Positions 21,061 through 31,372 are shown, numbered from the stretch's first letter. The stretch is 33,103 bases of DNA from Schoenoplectus triqueter (GCA_964058805.1 CAXKVV010000506.1:1-33103); one strand, 5' to 3'. Numbers and translations are program-made. Notes: generated from the sequence alone by a model not told the origin.

Positions 21061-21466
21061 CAGTTTTTTTTGTATATAATAATTATATTATTAATAATAA
21101 GAGTGATAAAAATAAAATTTGAAATCTACGAATGACAGCGCGCCACTGACAGTCACGTCTTTGTATAAAATAGTGTAAACACGCCACTGGCAGTGGCGCG
21201 TTTGCTCTTACTCATCCTGATAACGATCCATTACCATTGGATCAACATTACTACTGACGATCAACCACCAAAAACGTCATTGGTAGTGACACGTTTACAA
21301 AGACGTCACTGCCAGTGACGCGTTTGCTCTGTGCCACTGCCAGTGGCGCGTTTGCTCCGTGGCACTGCCAGTGGCGCACTGCCATTCGTAGATTTCAAAT
21401 TTTACTTTTATCACCTTTATTATTAATAATATAATTATTATAATTATTATATACAAAAAAAAACTG
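21061..21466. mobile_element. long-TIR MITE (Mutator-like) with palindromic CACTGCCAGTG repeats, 9-bp TSD
   Basis: 406 bp. Arms of about 80 bp start CAGTTTTTTTTGTATATAAT and continue to CTACGAATG, nearly identical apart from a 9-bp insertion in the right arm. The flanks are TTTATTCTC (21052-21060) and TTGATTCTC (21467-21475), 8 of 9 bases equal, which fits Mutator-like transposition. The interior carries about six copies of a 28-30-bp unit centred on the palindrome CACTGNCAGTG followed by CGCGTTTGCTC. Short minus-strand frames over these repeats are not genes. Confidence 0.85.
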
Positions 21467-21475
21467 TTGATTCTC

Positions 21476-22779
21476 TTGTTCCTCAAAATGCATTGTGTCG
21501 TACTTTGAAGATGGTTCTCATTGGTAGTTTTGAACCATGATTATTGGATATGAGTTTGTGGCACAAAGGGACCAACTAATAATGTATCATGTATTAGGTA
21601 AGGATTGTGATTTTAACTGATCCGTTATATTAGATTGAATCATGGATTTGTGTTTTTTTCAATATTAATTATCTTGAGCTAGCCGTATACATTCAAATGT
21701 GATATATTTTTTTCAAATTTCTATGCATAATTTGTCGTGTAATCAATAAAATAATTATTTAAGAGTTAAGTTTTCACTTTGTACTTTAATTTTTGCTATG
21801 TAATTTTTGTTATGTTTTTTTTTGTTTCGTTTTGTTTTATGGATGTAATATGTCATTCTTTTTTCAATATTAATTATCTTATGTTTTCCTCCTATGAGAT
21901 GTAACAATATTTAATATTTAATTTATTATTCATATTTAATGTTGAATTATCTTTATTCATTCATATTTATTAAATTTCAATTATAGAGTTGTAATGTTAT
22001 TAATATTATGTTTAATATTAATAAAAAACATATTAGGTTATTCAATTGAAATCACAACCTGTAAAAACTCACATAAAAATTATATGGATCGAGTTGAGTT
22101 ATGAGTGGGTCAACTAATTTTTTTTTTAAACGTGATTAACCAAATTGGGTTCAAATTTTGATAAAAATTCATTAACCTGTTCGTTATACACCCCTAATAT
22201 TGATATAAAAATACTGAACTTATGTTTTATGAATGGATTTTACATCTCCGATTAATCATCTTTATAACAGTAAGAATCGGATATTTAAGCATGAATCCAA
22301 TTGTTTGATACGTGAATTGTTTTCTAAAATATACTTGAACCAGTTGCCTATTAGTACTCAAGTACCTTAGAACGAGAATCAGCGGAGAGGAAAAAGAAAA
22401 GAATAGAATAAAGCTACGAAGGAAATAAAGGAGTATTCTCAGTCTCACATTCTTGTTTTGTGCTATAACATAATAAAATGGACATATTCATTTTGAAGAA
22501 AGGATTAAAAGTTACATTCCGTACATAAAAAAAGATTAATAAGAGTAAGAGGTTAAATAAGAGAAGGGAATAACATAAAATACAATAATTTTGATGTAGA
22601 TAATAAGATATTGTCGTGTTTTGATAATTACATTATTTTTATGAGTTTAGCAAAAATTAACTATTCGGATTTGCTGAGACTGGGACTCAGAGCAAAAGAG
22701 TTTGTACTTGCATTCCAAAAAAGAAAAAAAAATGTATAGACCCGACAGTCTTGCTCAAGTTAAAATGCCTGGTCCATAA
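21476..22779. other. AT-rich stretch with one orphan transposon end
   Basis: No gene recognised. At 22180-22196 the sequence reads, on the minus strand, TAGGGGTGTATAACGAA, the terminus type of the hAT-like MITEs here. Nearby words (GATCGAGTTGAGTT, GGGTCAACTAA, AACCAAATTGGGTT) resemble decayed subterminal repeats. I could not find a matching left end. Confidence 0.4.
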
Positions 22780-23042
22780 GAGCATCCGTATTTCATTGTC
22801 AAGTTGATTGTCAAATCTCATTTGATAATTGTCATTTGAATTTTAGGGATGCAAAAACTAGGCAAAATTAGATAATTGTTTAAATTTGACAAGCCACGTC
22901 AGTGAAAAAACAAAAAATTAATTACGAAAGTGTCATTTTGACAATTTCATTATATTCAGAGATGTCACTCTTAAAATAAATTGTTAATTGATGATATGAT
23001 ATAAAAATTTAATTTTAACGGTCAATATCAATGTGGATGTTC
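22780..23042. mobile_element. Tourist-like (PIF/Harbinger) MITE, TAA target duplication
   Basis: 263 bp. The left end is GAGCATCCGTATTTCATTG and the right end, on the opposite strand, GAACATCCACATTGATATTG. TAA flanks both sides (22777-22779 and 23043-23045), the typical 3-bp TWA target of PIF/Harbinger elements. The interior is non-coding with TTGTCAA/TTGACAA words in both orientations. Confidence 0.8.
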
Positions 23043-23339
23043 TAATAAATACACGTCTTTCTTAATTGGATAGTCGCCGTTATCTCTTGATCAATATCAA
23101 ATTGCAAGCACACAAGAGAATTCGCTTTTTAACCTTTCGTATGATCAGAACGGAGGAGCAAAGTGAGAGAAGAAACGAGTTGGCGAGAATTAAGGAAGCT
23201 CAAATCGCGATTGTGAATTTTCCATAAAAAGTGAGGTATTTGACGAGAATTGCTCCGTCAGCGAGATACTTCTAATTTTATTCCGTTTTAATAATTGGTG
23301 GAGAGATGAAAAGAAACGGAAGAGAGATGAAACTGCGAA

Positions 23340-23600
23340 GTTCACAACAAGATCTTTCACTCACAGTTAGCAAGAACTCTCAAAAAGAAAAGAAATTAAG
23401 CTGAAAATACTTAATTTTCTAATAAACTGAAAGAAAAACAGAAACAGAACAACCAAAAGTCAAAGAAAAAACAAAGATATTCAAGACATTGATTTTATTA
23501 TTCAACACATTCAACATTCTGTCTGTTAAAATCAATTAGCCTTATATAGGCAACTATACTCCGTAACTAACTTGTAACTAACCAATATTACACTCTAACA
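23340..23600 (-). repeat. probable solo LTR on the minus strand
   Basis: Read on the minus strand from 23600: it starts TGTTAGAGTGTAATATTGG, then has CCTATATAAGGC (TATA-like, about 23540), then AATAATAAAATCAATG (polyadenylation-like, about 23490) and a T/C-rich tail. This order (TG start, TATA box, AATAAA) is that of a plant copia LTR. I did not find the other LTR, internal domains, the exact 3' end or a target duplication. Confidence 0.5.
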
Positions 23601-23803
23601 AACAAAAATTATTATACAATTATTATAATTTTGAATAAGCTGAAGTGTTATAACGATTCTCAAATCAAATCGTTATAAAGCGTTATACGCTTACCAAACT
23701 ATCACTCCCACCCAGCTTCTGCTTGAACTACGCCCAAATAGTTATAACGTTTGGATATAGCGTGGTAACAGTTGTCAACTATTTCTTTTTCATTACACCC
23801 GAC

Positions 23804-24161
23804 TAGGGCTGTCAATAAATTTCGTTTCGACCGCGTTTCGTTTCGTTTCGTGGTAACGAAACGGTTAACGAAATGAATTTCTGTTTCGTTTTATTAAACG
23901 AAACGGTTAACGAAACTGTTTTTTATTTCGCGAAACGGCCGAAACGGTTAACGAAACGGTATTTTCATTTCGTTAAGAGTATTTCAGTGTAAAATTCCGT
24001 TTCGACCGCGTTTCGTGATAAATGAAACGGTTAACGAAATGATTTTTTGTTTCGTTTATTAAACGAAACGGTTAATGAAACCGTTTTCTGTTTCGTTTAT
24101 TAAACGAAACGGTTAACGAAACGACACTGTTTCGTCACCGTTTCGGCCGTTTGACAGCCTA
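23804..24161. mobile_element. hAT-type MITE packed with CGAAACGGTTAACG words, perfect 8-bp TSD
   Basis: 358 bp. The ends read TAGGGCTGTCAA and, on the other strand, TAGGCTGTCAAA. CACCCGAC occurs directly on both sides (23796-23803 and 24162-24169). Nearly the whole interior is made of GTTTCGTT, CGAAACGG and the palindromic GTTAAC in both orientations; at least eight plus-strand AAACGG and about four complementary copies can be counted. AAACGG is the known core bound by maize Ac transposase in its subterminal regions. No coding capacity. Confidence 0.93.
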
Positions 24162-24169
24162 CACCCGAC

Positions 24170-24522
24170 CTCTCATTAATTTGTCCCAATCCGTCCAACC
24201 CACAATACTATTATAGATTCTCTAAAAAAAATATGTTCTAACCTGACCCATCAAACTCATCAAATCATCCAACCTATGAACCGACCAGCACTTTGGACCA
24301 TTTAAATTTAACTGACCCGCACCGATCCCTCAAGCCTGTAATAACACACTAGTCGCCAGTTAATTTGCTACCCACCATCTTTCTCTAACAAAACCAAACG
24401 GGGATCCTATTACTAGGTCTTCTGATCCATCCGATCAATATTCGGTCACAAGAATTATCCGATACCTTCCGTTCTACAACAGACGGTCTAATGTGGAATG
24501 TGGATCAGAAACTCCAATCCAT
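24170..24522. other. non-coding stretch between two hAT-type elements
   Basis: No gene recognised. The part at 24240-24340 has weak CTGACCC/GACCCGC words like those in the 2489 and 29523 elements, possibly older debris of the same type. Confidence 0.35.
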
Positions 24523-24530
24523 ATCTACAC

Positions 24531-24841
24531 CAGAGGCAGAGCTTCATTGGGACCAACCTGGGCTATGGCCCCCTGGATTAAAATTTCTTCTTCTTAAGGA
24601 TTAGTTAAACCCCCAACTCATTCCAGCCTAGTTTATTTTCTGATGTTGCGGTACTTTTTTTTTTCATTTGAGGGGATAGCAGGGTAGGACAAAAGAGGGC
24701 ATTGGAAGTAGTATCCATTAAATTAATTATAAGAGAGAGAAATCTATTTGAGGGGATAGCTGCGTTTTTTTTGTTTAGATAAAATGAACAGTGACTAAAT
24801 TATTCGGCCCCCTCTTACTTTTCATTGAAGCTCCGCTACTG
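24531..24841. mobile_element. hAT-type MITE with TTF/ZMYM1-like ends and near-perfect 8-bp TSD
   Basis: 311 bp. The left end is CAGAGGCAGAGCTTCATTGG and the right end, on the opposite strand, CAGTAGCGGAGCTTCAATGA, the terminus style of TTF/ZMYM1-type hAT elements. The flanking 8-mers are ATCTACAC and TTCTACAC (7 of 8 equal). Interior non-coding; GAGGGGATAGC occurs twice (about 24671 and 24750). Confidence 0.85.
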
Positions 24842-24849
24842 TTCTACAC

Positions 24850-25350
24850 TATTGTAGAGGATCCTAAACATACTATCTCGATGGGGCAGACAGCCGCGGC
24901 AAATGAGACATCAATCCGTGAAGAAAGGTGGGACCCACCGTCCGGGCCGATGGTGGGGGCATATCCGGCGAAAAGAGAATCTGGTCGTCTTGTAGACTGC
25001 GCTAAAAGCGCCTTGTCTTTTTCGCCTAAGCTCTGATTCGAATACATAATTAAACTCTGGTTTTAAATTTTTAATCAACTAGCGCTCGTCCTTTTCCTCG
25101 TGCTGTCGTGTTTGATTAGAATTTAGAAAACATCACGACTATTTATGCTCCAGATTTCTCAATTAACAAGGGTCATTAGGTACAACAAACTCCGAGCCAT
25201 CGACATCCGTGCGAGGAAAACCTTTTCGTAATCTCTTTTCAGTTTTCAAAAAGAAAGATAGATTTTCGAAATACGAAGTTATATTATATTTAGTGTTTAG
25301 ATTCTTCATCGCACATGTGTATGGTACTTCATTCTAAAAAATAGTAATTA
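24850..25350. other. locally GC-rich stretch without a recognised gene
   Basis: 24880-25025 is the most GC-rich part of this half of the window (GGTGGGACCCACCG, GGGCCGATGGTGGGG). Open frames exist on both strands here, but neither shows a domain and both are short. It could be a relic promoter or exon of a lost gene. Confidence 0.35.
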
Positions 25351-25655
25351 ATACGTCCTAGATTCAAACACCATTTCGTATGAAAGAAATGAAGTGTAAG
25401 AGAGTTTGCAAGTGTGTGTGGAGAGTGAACGAGAACTATTTCTGATTTATATGCTTTATGTGTATGTGAAAAATTAAATCTCTTCTTCAGTCCTAAGCAA
25501 AGTCTTATATAGAAGTTATAGAGATAATGATATGGAATACACATAATTATGTCTAATTATAACTGTTGTATATGATCATGAATAATTACGAAAACTATTG
25601 TACTCGAGATGAACATCTTAGAGCCAAGTATTTGAGGCTAAGGTAATTGGACCTT
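25351..25655. repeat. diverged ~0.3-kb direct repeat, copy A
   Basis: It runs from ATACGTCCTAG through GAAGTGTAAGAGAGTTTGCA and GTGAAAAATTAAATC, a TATATAGAAG box, to CTAAGGTAATTGGA. Copy B at 26986-27295 keeps the same order of blocks with many substitutions. The TATA-like box inside would suit an old LTR, but canonical LTR ends are not visible. Confidence 0.75.
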
Positions 25656-26282
25656 CTAATTTGGAGAAGAGGTCGGATGGGGTTAGAGTTTTTGATGGAG
25701 AACAATTAATTTGGAGCAGAAATTTTTATTAGTTGAGGCGAATTTAATCAGCTGCACTGATTTTTCGGAGAGACGGATAAGATTTCGCTCAAATAATCGG
25801 GTTTATAGCGTTGCAATCAGATTTTTTTTTGGACGGTAGACACTCTGTCTCTAATTAGTCGTTGTAAGAAACACATTTTGTTGTAGTGCTATTTTTCAGA
25901 AAGTAACCAATGTATCACGCGTCAATTTGTGAAACCAATAATGTATTTGTCATAACATCTCAAGAAATTTAATTATTGCACCATACTGAAGGTGGTGGTT
26001 ATATTTTTAAATTATATTCCCAGTCTTATGCTTGTATCCTTCTTGGATGGAAGATCATGCTTCGACATATGCACGCATTAGTAATGACAGAATTTATATT
26101 TTCGTCACTTGTAATCCTTGTAATATTCTTTATATATTCCTGATAGTTTTAATGAGAATTAAATGAAGAAGAAATGATAGAGATCATGTGAGGTAATGGC
26201 ATATTTTATGAGAGATCATGGAAGTTAATGACCAGCTAATAACCGATTAATGAGAGGGTAAAAAGTATCATCCAATTGTTAT

Positions 26283-26510
26283 AACCTTTTCTCTCTGATC
26301 GAACTCCTACAGGAGAGTTATTTTGTATATTATTGGATTTTATATTCGATATTTATAGCATTTACTAATAATATCGCTTTAGTAACTCTTGAAAATAATT
26401 CACAGGAGAATTATAGCATTTACTAATAATATCGTCTAAGTTATGAATTTGGTTGAAACTTTTTCTTTCTGATCGAACTCCTACAGGTTAATTATTTTGT
26501 ATATTGTTTA
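26283..26510 (+). repeat. local interrupted tandem duplication
   Basis: The block CTGATCGAACTCCTACAGG, followed by a TTATTTTGTATATT run, occurs near 26296 and again near 26469. Between them, ATAGCATTTACTAATAATAT also occurs twice (about 26356 and 26413). Two overlapping small duplications explain the pattern. Confidence 0.75.
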
Positions 26511-26985
26511 TGATGGTACAATGACCAACCTCATATACTTTTTCGCTTGATACTCCAATATTGTATTTAATTTAATATAACATGTGTAATACTATCAATA
26601 TATCAGCATCCGAAGACAGTGATATTATCTATATTCTAATTGAAGTGTAAGTTGACTAGGCAGGGTTAACCTATGCCTTTATCAAATGTTTCGTATGTTG
26701 TCAGTTTTGTTTTCATTTTAATCCATGTCTTTCTGCGGATTGGATAATTCTACCTTCACAAAAGATATGTTAATCTATGTAGAATAAAGAAAGATAGTAC
26801 CAAAATTGTGCTTGAGGTCTACAGAAAGTAGATGGTATTGAGACAGCGAGATAAGTAGCATGACGATCATGAGATTCTCTCCATAGATGTTATGAAAATC
26901 ATATGCCGCCATCAAAGTTTTCAGCGAGACAGATCCGTCATGTCCCTTGACCTTGTTGTTGATGAAGGTTTGAGTACGGTGGATG

Positions 26986-27295
26986 ATACGTCTTAGGTTT
27001 GGGTATCAGACCATATGAAAGAGATGAAGTGCAAGAGAGTTTGCAAGTGTGTAGGAGGTATACAAGAGTTATTTTGAACTATATATTTTTTGCGTGTGTG
27101 AAAAATTGAATCCCCTGTTCAGTTCTAGGCGTGACTTTATATAAGGAGAAGAGTCATAAATATTATGATAGAATGCACATGATCATGACTAATTAATATG
27201 TTATATGTGATATATTATGGACGGTTACGAGAATTGTTATACTCAAGATGAGCGTTTTAGAGTTAAATGTTCATACCTAAGGTAATTAGATTTTC
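26986..27295. repeat. diverged ~0.3-kb direct repeat, copy B
   Basis: Counterpart of 25351-25655: ATACGTCTTAG, GAAGTGCAAGAGAGTTTGCA, GTGAAAAATTGAATC, TTTATATAAGG and CTAAGGTAATTAGA in the same order. About 1.3 kb separates the copies and shows no coding domains. Confidence 0.75.
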
Positions 27296-28885
27296 GAAAA
27301 CACAACTAATAATAAATGAAAAATATGGTACTTTCAATTCCATATGTATTTTTTCTTTTCGGAAAAAAGTTTGGAGTCTTTTCCATTTAGCTGAGAGCCT
27401 CGAACGCAAAATGACTTTTAGATAATTTTTACGTGCATGTGCACTGGTGGTTTTAATATTATTCTAACTCCACTGTCGTTGAGAGAGAATTAATAAATTA
27501 ACGAATCCTAATAATATCTGAATATATAATAGCTGCAGAACAATTACACACTGTTTTTAATCAATAAATATTAATTTTGTCTTATTATCGTGCAACTAAA
27601 GCTTTAATTATAAATAAGCCAGAGAAATTGAACGGCGAGCCTTTTTGTTTAAAGTTCATATAATTTCAATTAATAGAAGTTTGTAATGAACTGTTGGCAC
27701 TTAGCAGTGTCGTGATTATCCACCTCTGACGCTCTGGATAAGTAACCTGGAGCTAAAATACATAATTTTTTTTTCTTATAAATCCTTACTCATATACTTC
27801 ACGGAACTGTCGATCTCAATTCTCTCCCATAATAAATTGCTTAAAACCTTCTCTCAAAAAAATAAATAAAATAAATTGCTTAAAACCAAATCTTCTATTT
27901 TGTTATAGCTTGAAAGCTGCATCAATCACTACACGGTATCAGAGTACTGTGCCTGTGCGGCCCCACAGCTTCAAGTCAGTAACAATATATATAGTCAGTC
28001 AGTGAAATCATGAAATGCAGTTCTTTGTTCTTTTCTCTGATTTCAACGTTCAAATTCCACATGATTGTTCCGTGTTTATACACAAATCAACTTTTGATCT
28101 AATGACAAGGATAATATTTGATGATAGATTCGAAATCCGAATGAAATTCTTTATGGACAATAATTAAGTGATAAATAATTTATACTTTCATCTTTGTTTT
28201 AAAAAAAGAACAGATGCGCACAAGCACACAAAGAAAGAACAATTCCCTTAGTTTGTTAATTTCTAAAGAGCATATTAATAACACCGGCTAAACTATTTAA
28301 AAAAATTACCATATAATGGTTATCCTCAAATCTTGATAATGAGATTTTTAATAAATCCAAAAAACCATTAGAAGATCTTAAAAATAGAAAATTATTTATA
28401 GGCATATTGTCAAATTAACTTAAAATATAGATGAATTATATTTCAATTTTCATGTAATTTTGATAGTTGTTTGATAGTCTATAAAATTATTAAATTAGAA
28501 CTATTACAAATTGATACAATATTGATGAGCTATCAAATGATGGTGAAATTGGTGAGTTATATGAAATTTCAAACACTATCAATCTATGAGTTCAAAGATG
28601 TATATTAACTTTTTTCTATTTTATTTTTTTCAAATTCATTTGAAATCCTATTGTCAAGCAGTAGCGGATGTTTAGAGAAAATTAAGAGGTCCAATAATTT
28701 TTAATTAATTATACTAAATAGATAGGACCATTTATACCTCCAAATAAATTTTGGCTTAAAATAACAGAGTAATAATAATTTAGGGTGGTGGTGATGGGGG
28801 TTGTTCGTCTTCAACGTTTCCTCCCTGGAAATAGGGTATATATAAAAAGCTACCTCTGTAAGTTCAATCAAATAGGTTAATATAG
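27296..28885. other. AT-rich non-coding stretch with possible transposon-end fragments
   Basis: No gene recognised. CGGTATCAGAGTAC at 27935-27948 resembles a copia primer-binding site with changes; no LTR pair supports it. CAGTAGCGGATG at 28659 resembles the left end of TTF/ZMYM1-type hAT elements, but no right end was found. Confidence 0.35.
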
Positions 28886-29031
28886 GTATATTTTCACTCA
28901 TCCTAAAACACATCTAATTAAATGTTCGGTTCATATATGTATATTTTCACTCATCCTAAAATACATCTAATTAAATGTTCGGTTCATATATGTATATTTT
29001 CACTCATCCTAAAATACATCTAATTAAAATG
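28886..29031 (+). repeat. 53-bp tandem repeat, about 2.8 copies
   Basis: GTATATTTTCACTCATCCTA starts at 28886, 28939 and 28992, exactly 53 bp apart. The copies are nearly identical (one A/C difference noted in the first), so the amplification is recent. Confidence 0.95.
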
Positions 29032-29176
29032 CTCGTCGACGACTGTTATTTGTTTTTTCACTTATTAGCGTGTTTGATATTTTCTTAAACATAGCGTTTA
29101 TTTTGTCAAAAATAGTTTTAAATTTTATATGCATTTTCCGAATCATCTTAAAATACAAACTTAGCAATTGTATAAT

Positions 29177-30225
29177 GGAAGAATTCGCCTTTTATCCTGA
29201 ACTTAAAAAAATAAAGGTAATTCTTAAACTCTCAATTGCACCAAATTGATTCTTAAACTTTTTAAAAATATCAAGTTCAACCTTGAACTTCGTCAAAAAA
29301 AAAATTAAATCAGTCCTTAAACTTTAAAGTACATCAAACAAATCTTTAAACTTTCAGTTTAAAAAATAATTTAGTCCCTAAACTATCAAAAAATGACTAA
29401 ATAAGTTTTTGTTTTAACATTATTTTTTATTTCCTAAATTTAAATAAAATCGAAATAAAAATTTATTAAAAAAATAAAAAATACTAATTAATATATGGAC
29501 AAAGAATCTACAGCGCATGACGTAGGGAATTAATTATTGACTAGACCCGATGAGTTAACCCAACCTGATTTGAACCCGACCCGATCCGATATGATCCGAA
29601 AATAAATCGGTCGGGTATGGGTTTAATTTTTTTGACTCGAATCAGGTCTGGTCGGGTTCGAGTCAACCCGACCCGACCCGATTAATTATATTTTTAAAGT
29701 AATTTTGTGATTTAGTACTAATTAAAACTTAAATATATACTAATTAAGATTAATTATAAATTACTTAATATCTAATTGCTTAAAATTATATAAAAATTAT
29801 TAATAATTAATTAATTTATTTATACATATCGGGTCGGGTCGACCCGTGACCCAATCGGGTCGGATCGATCCATGACCCGATCGGGTTGGATCAAGAAAAA
29901 TATTAAAATAATTTGACCAGACTCAACAATTGACACCCCTAGCATGACATGAACCATTAATAACTGATCAATTATTACACATAAAATATACACATTGATC
30001 AAATTAGTTTTTTTTTTAAGTTCAGGGATTAAATTAGTATTTATATTAAAAGCTCAATAAATTATTTAGTGCACTTTAAAGTTTAGGGACTAATTTTTTT
30101 TGGAGAAGTTTCAGGACTAGTTTAGTATTTTTTAAAAAGTTTAAGGATGAACTTGGTGCAATTAAAAAATTAAAAACTAATTATTTTTTTATAAAAGTTC
30201 AAAATTTAAAAAGGTTAATTCATCC
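29177..30225. mobile_element. long-TIR Mutator-like non-autonomous element with perfect 9-bp TSD, carrying a nested MITE
   Basis: 1049 bp. TTGTATAAT flanks both sides exactly (29168-29176 and 30226-30234). The ends read GGAAGAATTCGCC and, on the other strand, GGATGAATTAACC. The arms continue as an imperfect inverted repeat for several hundred bases, with blocks such as AATTGCACCAA, CCTTAAACTTTTTAA and AGTCCCTAAACTTTAAAGT present in both. A 9-bp duplication and long arms fit Mutator-like elements. The interior is split by the hAT-type MITE at 29523-29941. No coding capacity. Confidence 0.85.
29523..29941. mobile_element. hAT-type MITE with CCCGACCCGAT words, nested in the 29177-30225 element
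   Basis: 419 bp. The ends start TAGGGAATTAATT and TAGGGGTGTCAATT (opposite strand). The flanking 8-mers are GCATGACG (29515-29522) and GCATGACA (29942-29949), 7 of 8 equal, as for hAT. Subterminal DNA is dense in CCCGACC, GGTCGGGT and GTCGAC words in both orientations around an AT-rich centre (about 29680-29825). It interrupts the larger inverted-repeat element and so is the younger insertion. Confidence 0.82.
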
Positions 30226-30234
30226 TTGTATAAT

Positions 30235-30408
30235 TACATCAGTGGCAAAGGCAATTTTTTTTGAATGAGGTTCAATAATATATTAATTTATATTATAATA
30301 TTAAATTTAAATAAGTTATTGCACCATAATATATTAATACAATCATTTATTTACACAATATATTTTTTGGGTTCAAACATAAAAAGTCTAAAAAATGAAC
30401 TCAATATA

Positions 30409-30441
<33 letters not shown>

Positions 30442-31368
30442 TAATCATTTGACCAACTTATTGTACCATAATATTAAATTTTTCCTAGGACAACAATTTG
30501 AAAGCAAAAATCAATTTTGAATTCAAATCTAATATAATAACAAAACTAGCTTCTTGAGAAGAAATTTGGACTAAATAATATTAATCATTTTGCAAAATCA
30601 AATGAGCTGAATTATTTTAATCCATTTTTATTTTTTGAGCATATTTGTTACATCACCTAAAGAAGTGGACAAAGAAATAATTTTATAAAGTATTTCTTCT
30701 CATGAAGGTACAGGGATTGAATTGTCTATTTGCTACCTTTCAATCTCTAAAGAATTTAAGAAAAATGTTAAATAAGTAAAATATTTCATAAGAGAATAGA
30801 GATTCATTAGTAAAATATTATATAAATTTTATGGGATTTACTAATGAAACATTATATAAAATTTATGGATTCAGATGCATATAATTATTGGAAATTAAAC
30901 TATTGTTAGTATAAATTTTATTAATATAGTAACAATAATAAAGTATATAAATTGCATACGTGTTTGAGGGTTAAAGAGAACGAATTCAACAATTAAATAT
31001 ACACATTTATTTTTCCTTTTTATAAAAGGTTGAGAAAACAGTTGAACATATAAGAACATTCACAGTTTCATACCTGAAAAATATCTAAATTTACCAACGA
31101 AACTGCAATTATTTCCGTAGGACTGAAGGAAAACCAAATCCGATCAGGGTATGATACCAATACCATCATTATTTTATTTATTTATTTACTTTTGCTAGGC
31201 CAAGTCTTTGACGGCAACCTCCAATGCAAATTATGCAGTGCTCGACGTGGACCATATCAGAAACTGAGAAGAATTCCTCAAAAAAAAAAAACCTGAGAAG
31301 AAAAAACAGAATAATTTTCTTCTGACAAGTTGGAGGAAAAAAAACAGAAATGTGACAGTGGCAGTCCT

Positions 31369-31372
<4 letters not shown>
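30235..31372. other. AT-rich stretch, no gene recognised
   Basis: CAGTGGCAAAGGC at 30240 resembles a hAT left end without a matching right end. A (TA)n/(GTAT)n microsatellite lies at about 30404-30441. Nothing else stands out. Confidence 0.4.
30404..30441. repeat. compound (TA)n-(GTAT)n microsatellite
   Basis: A short TA run passes directly into about six GTAT units. Confidence 0.95.

Noticed and set aside
23141..23227. 28-codon frame starting MIRTEEQSERRNELARIKEA
   Set aside because: The composition looks coding-like and could be a first-exon relic, but it ends quickly in TAA and I recognise no family or following exon.
24791..25047. Opposing 81- and 67-codon frames in a GC-rich patch
   Set aside because: They overlap each other, the plus frame starts inside a hAT-type MITE, and neither shows a domain.
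27935..27948. CGGTATCAGAGTAC as a second copia primer-binding site
   Set aside because: First base and last bases differ from TGGTATCAGAGC, and no LTR ends or pol sequence lie near it.
28659..28670. CAGTAGCGGATG as the left end of another hAT element
   Set aside because: No matching right end or duplicated copy of the flanking TTGTCAAG was found downstream.
30240..30252. CAGTGGCAAAGGC as a hAT left end
   Set aside because: No complementary right end or 8-bp duplication was found; the match is short.
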